A DNA stretch of 64,000 bases from Auanema rhodensis (Eukaryota; Nematoda; Chromadorea; Rhabditida; Rhabditidae), in assembly GCA_964057225.1 (NCBI GenBank), contig OZ059899.1, forward strand, positions 248,001-312,000, read 5' to 3'. Positions 55,901 through 64,000 of the stretch are shown in pieces (the stretch's first letter is position 1; the number at the start of each line of letters is the position of its first letter). The notes under the pieces were generated by a model. The model did no database searches. It was given only the letters and a program-made list of their open reading frames with translations, and had not been told where the DNA came from. Position numbers and translations under genes: made by a program.

Positions 55901-58248
55901 TGTCCATATTAGTCTAAAAACAAATTTTTATTGATATTGGTTCGTGGTAACCATGACTTTGAAATTTACGTGAACTTTAATTTATGCTAATTAAATGTAC
56001 ACGTGATGTGCACTTGGTATGTAACTCGCTTCACGTGAAATATAAAGAGATGCGGTTTTCAAAATTAGATTCCCCATGTCCATATTAGTCTAAAAACAAA
56101 TTTTTATTGATATTGGTGCATGGTAACCATGACTTTGAAATTTACGTGAACTTTAATTTATGCTAATTAAATGTACACGTGATGTGCACTTGGTATGTAA
56201 CTCGCTGCACGTGAAAGATAAAGAGATGCGGTTTTCAAAATTAGATTCCTCATGTCCATATTAGTCTAAAAACAAATTTTTATTGATATTGGTGCATAGT
56301 AACCATGACTTTGAAATTTACGTGAACTTCAATTTATGCTAATTAAATGTACACGTGATGTGCACTTGGTATGTAACTCGCTTCACGTGAAAGATAAAGA
56401 GATGCGGTTTTCAAAATTAGATTCCTCATGTCCATATTAGTCTAAAAACAAATTTTTATTGATATTGGTGCATGGTAACCATGACTTTGAAATTTACGTG
56501 AACTTTAATTTATGCTAATTAAATGTACACGTGATGTGCACTTGGTATGTAACTCGCTTCACGTGAAAGATAAAGAGATGCGGTTTTCAAAATTAGATTC
56601 CTCATGTCCATATTAGTCTAAAAACAAATTTTTATTGATATTGGTGCATGGTAACCATGACTTTGAAATTTACGTGAACTTTAATTTATGCTAATTAAAT
56701 GTACACGTGATGTGCACTTGGTATGTAACTCGCTTCACGTGAAAGATAAAGAGATGCGGTTTTCAAAATTAGATTCCCCATGTCCATATTAGTCTAAAAA
56801 CAAATTTTTATTGATATTGGTTCATGGTAACCATGACTTTGAAATTTACGTGAACTTTAATTTATGCTAATTAAATGTACACGTGATGTGCACTTGGTAT
56901 GTAACTCGCTTCACGTGAAAGATAAAGAGATGCGGTTTTCAAAATTAGATTCCCCATGTCCATATTAGTCTAAAAACAAATTTTTATTGATATTGGTTCA
57001 TGGTAACCATGACTTTGAAATTTACGTGAACTTTAATTTATGCTAATTAAATGTACACGTGATGTGCACTTGGATATAACTCGCTTCACGTGAAAGATAA
57101 AGAGATGCGGTTTTCAAAATTAGATTCCCCATGTCCATATTAGTCTAAAAACAAATTTTTATTGATATTGGTTCATGGTAACCATGACTTTGAAATTTAC
57201 GTGAACTTTAATTTATGCTAATTAAATGTACACGTGATGTGCACTTGGTATGTAACTCGCTTCACGTGAAAGATAAAGAGATGCGGTTTTCAAAATTAGA
57301 TTCCCCATGTCCATATTAGTCTAAAAACAAATTTTTATTGATATTGGTTCATGGTAACCATGACTTTGAAATTTACGTGAACTTTAATTTATGCTAATTA
57401 AATGTACACGTGATGTGCACTTGGTATGTAACTCGCTTCACGTGAAATATAAAGAGATGCGGTTTTCAAAATTAGATTCCCCATGTCCATATTAGTCTAA
57501 AAACAGATTTTTATTGATATTGGTGCATGGTAACCATGACTTTGAAATTTACGTGAACTTTAATTTATGCTAATTAAATGTACACGTGATGTGCACTTGG
57601 TATGTAACTCGCTTCACGTGAAAGATAAAGAGATGCGGTTTTCAAAATTAGATTCCCCATGTCCATATTAGTCTAAAAACAAATTTTTATTGATATTGGT
57701 TAATGGTAACCATGACTTTGAAATTTACGTGAACTTTAATTTATGCTAATTAAATGTACACGTGATGTGCACTTGATATGTAACTCGCTTCACGTGAAAG
57801 ATAAAGAGATGCGGTTTTCAAAATTAGATTCCCCATGTCCATATTAGTCTAAAAACAAATTTTTATTGATATTGGTGCATGGTAACCATGACTTTGAAAT
57901 TTACGTGAACTTTAATTTATGCTAATTAAATGTACACGTGATGTGCACTTGGTATGTAACTCGCTTCACGTGAAAGATAAAGAGATGCGGTTTTCAAAAT
58001 TAGATTCCCCATGTCCATATTAGTCTAAAAACAGATTTTTATTGATATTGGTGCATGGTAACCATGACTTTGAAATTTACGTGAACTTTAATTTATGCTA
58101 ATTAAATGTACACGTGATGTGCACTTGGTATGTAACTCGCTTCACGTGAAAGATAAAGAGATGCGGTTTTCAAAATTAGATTCCCCATGTCCATATTGGT
58201 CTAAAAACAAATTTTTATTGATATTGGTGCATGGTAACCATGACTTTG
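52970..58248 (-). repeat. About 30-monomer segmental duplication, copy 1
   Basis: Variants here recur at +5,279 bp (30 monomers less a 1-bp deletion). Pairs: ACTCGTTTC 53032/58311; GGTTCTC 53593/58872; AAAGTTAG near 53950/59229; the T-run variant 55393/60672; GGTTCGTGG 55939/61218; CTCGCTGCAC 56201/61480; GGTGCATAGT 56291/61570; TGGATATAAC 57071/62350. This copy has one more TTCATGG monomer than copy 2 around 57170-57345, after which the offset becomes 5,103 bp. Private differences include GATTGCTCATG near 54133 and ACTTCAATTT near 56328. Confidence 0.88.
54708..56739 (-). repeat. Right arm of 2-kb inverted repeat (reverse copy of segment S)
   Basis: This is the reverse-complement partner of 50401-52432, on an axis at 53570 with a 2,275-bp spacer. 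The ordered diagnostic variants match at single-base register. One mismatch seen is AACTTCAATTT near 56328 against the usual form in the left arm. A second reverse copy of the same segment lies 5,279 bp further right, at about 59987-62018. Confidence 0.85.
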
Positions 58249-61200
58249 AAATTTACGTGAACTTTAATTTATGCTAATTAAATGTACACGTGATGTGCAC
58301 TTGGTATGTAACTCGTTTCACGTGAAAGATAAAGAGATGCGGTTTTCAAAATTAGATTCCCCATGTCCATATTAGTCTAAAAACAAATTATTATTGATAT
58401 TGGTTAATGGTAACCATGACTTTGAAATTTACGTGAACTTTAATTTATGCTAATTAAATGTACACGTGATGTGCACTTGATATGTAACTCGCTTCACGTG
58501 AAAGATAAAGAGATGCGGTTTTCAAAATTAGATTCCCCATGTCCATATTAGTCTAAAAACAAATTTTTATTGATATTGGTGCATGGTAACCATGACTTTG
58601 AAATTTACGTGAACTTTAATTTATGCTAATTAAATGTACACGTGATGTGCACTTGGTATGTAACTCGCTTCACGTGAAAGATAAAGAGATGCGGTTTTCA
58701 AAATTAGATTCCCCATGTCCATATTAGTCTAAAAACAGATTTTTATTGATATTGGTGCATGGTAACCATGACTTTGAAATTTACGTGAACTTTAATTTAT
58801 GCTAATTAAATGTACACGTGATGTGCACTTGGTATGTAACTCGCTTCACGTGAAAGATAAAGAGATGCGGTTCTCAAAATTAGATTCCCCATGTCCATAT
58901 TAGTCTAAAAACAAATTTTTATTGATATTGGTGCATGGTAACCATGACTTTGAAATTTACGTGAACTTTAATTTATGCTAATTAAATGTACACGTGATGT
59001 GCACTTGGTATGTAACTCGCTTCACGTGAAAGATAAAGAGATGCGGTTTTCAAAATTAGATTCCTCATGTACATATTAGTCTAAAAACAAATTTTTATTG
59101 ATATTGGTGCATGGTAACCATGACTTTGAAATTTACGTGAACTTTAATTTATGCTAATTAAATGTACACGTGATGTGCACTTGGTATGTAACTCGCTTCA
59201 CGTGAAAGATAAAGAGATGCGGTTTTCAAAGTTAGATTCCCCATGTCCATATTAGTCTAAAAACAAATTTTTATTGATATTGGTGCATGGTAACCATGAC
59301 TTTGAAATTTACGTGAACTTTAATTTATGCTAATTAAATGTACACGTGATGTGCACTTGGTATGTAACTCGCTTCACTTGAAAGATAAAGAGATGCGGTT
59401 TTCAAAATTAGATTGCCCATGTCCATATTAGTCTAAAAACAAATTTTTATTGATATTGGTGCATGGTAACCATGACTTTGAAATTTACGTGAACTTTAAT
59501 TTATGCTAATTAAATGTACACGTGATGTGCACTTGGTATGTAACTCGCTTCACGTGAAATATAAAGAGATGCGGTTTTCAAAATTAGATTCCCCATGTCC
59601 ATATTAGTCTAAAAACAAATTTTTATTGATATTGGTGCATGGTAACCATGACTTTGAAATTTACGTGAACTTTAATTTATGCTAATTAAATGTACACGTG
59701 ATGTGCACTTGGTATGTAACTCGCTTCACGTGAAAGATAAAGAGATGCGGTTTTCAAAATTAGATTCCTCATGTACATATTAGTCTAAAAACAAATTTTT
59801 ATTGATATTGGTGCATGGTAACCATGACTTTGAAATTTACGTGAACTTTAATTTATGCTAATTAAATGTACACGTGATGTGCACTTGGTATGTAACTCGC
59901 TTCACGTGAAAGATAAAGAGATGCGGTTTTCAAAATTAGATTCCCCATGTCCATATTAGTCTAAAAACAAATTTTTATTGATATTGGTGCATGGTAACCA
60001 TGACTTTGAAATTTACGTGAACTTTAATTTATGCTAATTAAATGTACACGTGATGTGCACTTGGTATGTAACTCGCTTCACTTGAAAGATAAAGAGATGC
60101 GGTTTTCAAAATTAGATTGCCCATGTCCATATTAGTCTAAAAACAAATTTTTATTGATATTGGTGCATGGTAACCATGACTTTGAAATTTACGTGAACTT
60201 TAATTTATGCTAATTAAATGTACACGTGATGTGCACTTGGTATGTAACTCGCTTCACGTGAAAGATAAAGAGATGCGGTTTTCAAAATTAGATTCCCCAT
60301 GTCCATATTAGTCTAAAAACAAATTTTTATTGATATTGGTTAATGGTAACCATGACTTTGAAATTTACGTGAACTTTAATTTATGCTAATTAAATGTACA
60401 CGTGATGTGCACTTGATATGTAACTCGCTTCACGTGAAAGATAAAGAGATGCGGTTTTCAAAATTAGATTCCCCATGTCCATATTAGTCTAAAAACAAAT
60501 TTTTATTGATATTGGTGCATGGTAACCATGACTTTGAAATTTACGTGAACTTTAATTTATGCTAATTAAATGTACACGTGATGTGCACTTGGTATGTAAC
60601 TCGCTTCACGTGAAAGATAAAGAGATGCGGTTTTCAAAATTAGATTCCCCATGTCCATATTAGTCTAAAAACAGATTTTTTTTGATATTGGTGCATGGTA
60701 ACCATGACTTTGAAATTTACGTGAACTTTAATTTATGCTAATTAAATGTACACGTGATGTGCACTTGGTATGTAACTCGCTTCACGTGGAAGATAAAGAG
60801 ATGTGGTTTTCAAAATTAGATTCCCCATGTCCATATTAGTCTAAAAACAAATTTTTATTGATATTGGTGCATGGTAACCATGACTTTGAAATTTACGTGA
60901 ACTTTAATTTATGCTAATTAAATGTACACGTGATGTGCACTTGGTATGTAACTCGCTTCACGTGGAAGATAAAGAGATGCGGTTTTCAAAATTAGATTCC
61001 CCATGTCCATATTAGTCTAAAAACAAATTTTTATTGATATTGGTGCATGGTAACCATGACTTTGAAATTTACGTGAACTTTAATTTATGCTAATTAAATG
61101 TACACGTGATGTGCACTTGGTATGTAACTCGCTTCACGTGAAAGATAAAGAGATGCGGTTTTCAAAATTAGATTCCCCATGTCCATATTAGTCTAAAAAC

Positions 61201-63351
61201 AAATTTTTATTGATATTGGTTCGTGGTAACCATGACTTTGAAATTTACGTGAACTTTAATTTATGCTAATTAAATGTACACGTGATGTGCACTTGGTATG
61301 TAACTCGCTTCACGTGAAATATAAAGAGATGCGGTTTTTAAAATTAGATTCCCCATGTCCATATTAGTCTAAAAACAAATTTTTATTGATATTGGTGCAT
61401 GGTAACCATGACTTTGAAATTTACGTGAACTTTAATTTATGCTAATTAAATGTACACGTGATGTGCACTTGGTATGTAACTCGCTGCACGTGAAAGATAA
61501 AGAGATGCGGTTTTCAAAATTAGATTCCTCATGTCCATATTAGTCTAAAAACAAATTTTTATTGATATTGGTGCATAGTAACCATGACTTTGAAATTTAC
61601 GTGAACTTTAATTTATGCTAATTAAATGTACACGTGATGTGCACTTGGTATGTAACTCGCTTCACGTGAAAGATAAAGAGATGCGGTTTTCAAAATTAGA
61701 TTCCTCATGTCCATATTAGTCTAAAAACAAATTTTTATTGATATTGGTGCATGGTAACCATGACTTTGAAATTTACGTGAACTTTAATTTATGCTAATTA
61801 AATGTACACGTGATGTGCACTTGGTATGTAACTCGCTTCACGTGAAAGATAAAGAGATGCGGTTTTCAAAATTAGATTCCTCATGTCCATATTAGTCTAA
61901 AAACAAATTTTTATTGATATTGGTGCATGGTAACCATGACTTTGAAATTTACGTGAACTTTAATTTATGCTAATTAAATGTACACGTGATGTGCACTTGG
62001 TATGTAACTCGCTTCACGTGAAAGATAAAGAGATGCGGTTTTCAAAATTAGATTCCCCATGTCCATATTAGTCTAAAAACAAATTTTTATTGATATTGGT
62101 TCATGGTAACCATGACTTTGAAATTTACGTGAACTTTAATTTATGCTAATTAAATGTACACGTGATGTGCACTTGGTATGTAACTCGCTTCACGTGAAAG
62201 ATAAAGAGATGCGGTTTTCAAAATTAGATTCCCCATGTCCATATTAGTCTAAAAACAAATTTTTATTGATATTGGTTCATGGTAACCATGACTTTGAAAT
62301 TTACGTGAACTTTAATTTATGCTAATTAAATGTACACGTGATGTGCACTTGGATATAACTCGCTTCACGTGAAAGATAAAGAGATGCGGTTTTCAAAATT
62401 AGATTCCCCATGTCCATATTAGTCTAAAAACAAATTTTTATTGATATTGGTTCATGGTAACCATGACTTTGAAATTTACGTGAACTTTAATTTATGCTAA
62501 TTAAATGTACACGTGATGTGCACTTGGTATGTAACTCGCTTCACGTGAAATATAAAGAGATGCGGTTTTCAAAATTAGATTCCCCATGTCCATATTAGTC
62601 TAAAAACAGATTTTTATTGATATTGGTGCATGGTAACCATGACTTTGAAATTTACGTGAACTTTAATTTATGCTAATTAAATGTACACGTGATGTGCACT
62701 TGGTATGTAACTCGCTTCACGTGAAAGATAAAGAGATGCGGTTTTCAAAATTAGATTCCCCATGTCCATATTAGTCTAAAAACAAATTTTTATTGATATT
62801 GGTTAATGGTAACCATGACTTTGAAATTTACGTGAACTTTAATTTATGCTAATTAAATGTACACGTGATGTGCACTTGATATGTAACTCGCTTCACGTGA
62901 AAGATAAAGAGATGCGGTTTTCAAAATTAGATTCCCCATGTCCATATTAGTCTAAAAACAAATTTTTATTGATATTGGTGCATGGTAACCATGACTTTGA
63001 AATTTACGTGAACTTTAATTTATGCTAATTAAATGTACACGTGATGTGCACTTGGTATGTAACTCGCTTCACGTGAAAGATAAAGAGATGCGGTTTTCAA
63101 AATTAGATTCCCCATGTCCATATTAGTCTAAAAACAGATTTTTATTGATATTGGTGCATGGTAACCATGACTTTGAAATTTACGTGAACTTTAATTTATG
63201 CTAATTAAATGTACACGTGATGTGCACTTGGTATGTAACTCGCTTCACGTGAAAGATAAAGAGATGCGGTTTTCAAAATTAGATTCCCCATGTCCATATT
63301 AGTCTAAAAACAAATTTTTATTGATATTGGTGCATGGTAACCATGACTTTG
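58249..63351 (-). repeat. About 29-monomer segmental duplication, copy 2
   Basis: This is the direct repeat of copy 1 within the inverted block, one monomer shorter. Both copies carry the rare 1-bp deletion TGGATATAAC and the same order of some twenty other variants. Private changes here include CATATTGGTC (58198; just left of the marker start, near the copy boundary), CAAATTATTATTG near 58390, GATGTGGTTTTC near 60802 and GGTTTTTAAAATT near 61336. Copy boundaries are approximate because adjacent monomers are so similar. Confidence 0.82.
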
Positions 63352-63925
63352 AAATTTACGTGAACTTTAATTTATGCTAATTAAATGTACACGTGATGTG
63401 CACTTGGTATATAACTCGCTTCACGTGAAAGATAAAGAGATGCGGTTTTCAAAATTAGATTCCCCATGTCCATATTAGTCTAAAAACAAATTTTTATTGA
63501 TATTGGTGCATGGTAACCATGACTTTGAAATTTACGTGAACTTTAATTTATGCTAATTAAATGTACACGTGATGTGCACTTGGTATGTAACTCGCTTCAC
63601 GTGAAAGATAAAGAGATGCGGTTTTCAAAATTAGATTCCCCATGTCCATATTAGTCTAAAAACAAATTTTTATTGATATTGGTTAATGGTAACCATGACT
63701 TTGAAATTTACGTGAACTTTAATTTATGCTAATTAAATGTACACGTGATGTGCACTTGATATGTAACTCGCTTCACGTGAAAGATAAAGAGATGCGGTTT
63801 TCAAAATTAGATTCCCCATGTCCATATTAGTCTAAAAACAAATTTTTATTGATATTGGTGCATGGTAACCATGACTTTGAAATTTACGTGAACTTTAATT
63901 TATGCTAATTAAATGTACACGTGAT
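63352..63925 (-). repeat. Start of a third copy of the 30-monomer unit, cut by the right junction
   Basis: After a monomer with the private TATATAACTCG (near 63408), the markers GGTTAATGG (63684) and CTTGATATG (near 63758) repeat those at 58405 and 58480, again at +5,279 bp. The sequence stops at 63925 inside the monomer. The unit was therefore present in at least two full copies plus a part before it was cut. Confidence 0.7.
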
Positions 63926-63930
63926 CAAAG
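63920..63930. other. Right junction of inverted block (reverse to direct orientation)
   Basis: Reverse-strand satellite reads to ACACGTGAT (63925), then CAAAGTCATGG resumes in direct orientation at 63926, monomer position 155. One shared T is the only microhomology. The joint makes a TGATCA palindrome at 63922-63927. The break in the inverted block falls at the outer edge of the ATCACGTG octamer. Confidence 0.92.
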
Positions 63931-64000
63931 TCATGGTTACCATGCACCAATATCAATAAAAATCTGTTTTTAGACTAATATGGACATGGGGAATCTAATT
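63926..64000 (+). repeat. Satellite array resumes in direct orientation (partial)
   Basis: These 75 bp are monomer positions 155-176 followed by 1-53 of the next copy. The second carries AAAATCTG, a variant that in reverse form (CAGATTTTT) marks the inverted block and is otherwise rare, so the array on this side belongs to the same local family. The array continues beyond the window. Confidence 0.9.

Larger units (their letters stand above)
52970..63925 (-). repeat. Inverted satellite block, 10,956 bp (62 monomers plus 46 bp)
   Basis: Every monomer here is the reverse complement of those to the left. In native orientation the block runs from monomer position 109 to 154: 62 x 176 + 46 = 10,958. 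Two 1-bp deletions (GGATATAAC near 57072 and 62351) account for the observed 10,956. Flipped back, the block joins 63926 in perfect monomer phase, while its other end would leave a 99-bp gap (positions 10-108, modulo 176) after 52969. It shares private variants with the flanking direct array, so it is locally derived. Inversion with a terminal deletion fits best; an inverted duplication or an assembly join are the alternatives. Confidence 0.93.

Noticed and set aside
58095-58277. A 60-codon open frame on the + strand
   Set aside because: It lies in ordinary reversed satellite. The same frame in the other reversed copies is closed by a TAG in CATATTAGTC. Here a single A-to-G change at 58198 makes it TGG, so the frame runs on to the next stop. 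No domain, codon bias or conservation supports a gene.
1-64000. CRISPR array
   Set aside because: The repetition is regular, but there are no unique spacers between short repeats: the full 176-bp unit is repeated. Period, AT richness and multi-monomer duplications are those of eukaryotic satellite DNA.
1-64000. Protein-coding tandem repeat gene
   Set aside because: 176 is not a multiple of three, so any frame shifts every monomer, and stops such as TAA and TAG occur in every monomer in all frames I followed.
1-64000. Assignment to a named satellite such as Arabidopsis 178-bp, Brassica 176-bp CentBr or alpha satellite
   Set aside because: The length is similar, but I do not recognise the sequence as any of these. 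A database search (Dfam, Repbase, PlantSat) with the monomer would be needed to name it.
1-64000. tRNA, rRNA or other structured RNA genes, telomere repeats, origins
   Set aside because: Nothing resembling tRNA A/B boxes in context, rRNA, or TTAGGG/TTTAGGG runs was seen. The small dyads are monomer features repeated throughout.

Overview
The whole 64 kb window is one tandem satellite DNA array. It holds no credible gene, no RNA gene and no transposable element. The monomer is 176 bp and about 32% GC (57 G+C in a consensus-like copy). It carries several short palindromes and two CACGTG boxes. By phase counting there are 301 complete head-to-tail monomers on the + strand (1-52960), then 9 bp of a further copy, then a block in the opposite orientation (52970-63925, 62 monomers plus 46 bp). 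The last 75 bp return to the original orientation. A long homogeneous array of a nucleosome-plus-linker-sized monomer is typical of centromeric or pericentromeric heterochromatin in plants and animals, so the window comes from a eukaryotic chromosome. I do not recognise the satellite family, and nothing here separates plant from animal.

Layout. In 1-52969, neighbouring monomers differ at a few diagnostic positions, and runs of variants recur as multi-monomer blocks. These are a mixed 3/4/12-mer zone (1-4.2 kb), 6/8-mers (about 5-11.6 kb), 14- and 12-mers (11.6-16.2 kb), 10- and 7-mers (16.9-19.9 kb), a doubled 14-mer (20.8-25.7 kb), a doubled 5-mer (29.0-30.8 kb), a zone rich in 175-bp monomers (32.5-38.7 kb), a doubled 8-mer (39.2-42.0 kb), a doubled 16-mer (43.5-49.1 kb) and a doubled 3-mer that stops 9 bp before the orientation switch (51.9-52.96 kb). 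No single higher-order period is fixed, which is the pattern expected from repeated local unequal exchange or replication-slippage duplication of different-sized blocks.

The most informative feature is the 10,956-bp inverted block. Flipping it back restores perfect monomer phase at its right edge (63925/63926). Its left edge (52969/52970) then lacks 99 bp (modulo 176). This suggests a real cut-and-flip inversion with loss of DNA at one end. The block holds two copies, and the start of a third, of a roughly 30-monomer (5.28 kb) duplication. Part of that unit (about 2.03 kb) is also present in direct orientation just left of the breakpoint, forming long palindromic arms (50401-52432 against 54708-56739).

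Sequence-level hints of function are limited to the monomer's dyads and CACGTG boxes. The second box (monomer positions 111-116) appears nearly invariant across about 363 copies. Calls rest on reading the sequence by eye; identity to named satellites, chromosomal location and centromere function cannot be decided from the window.
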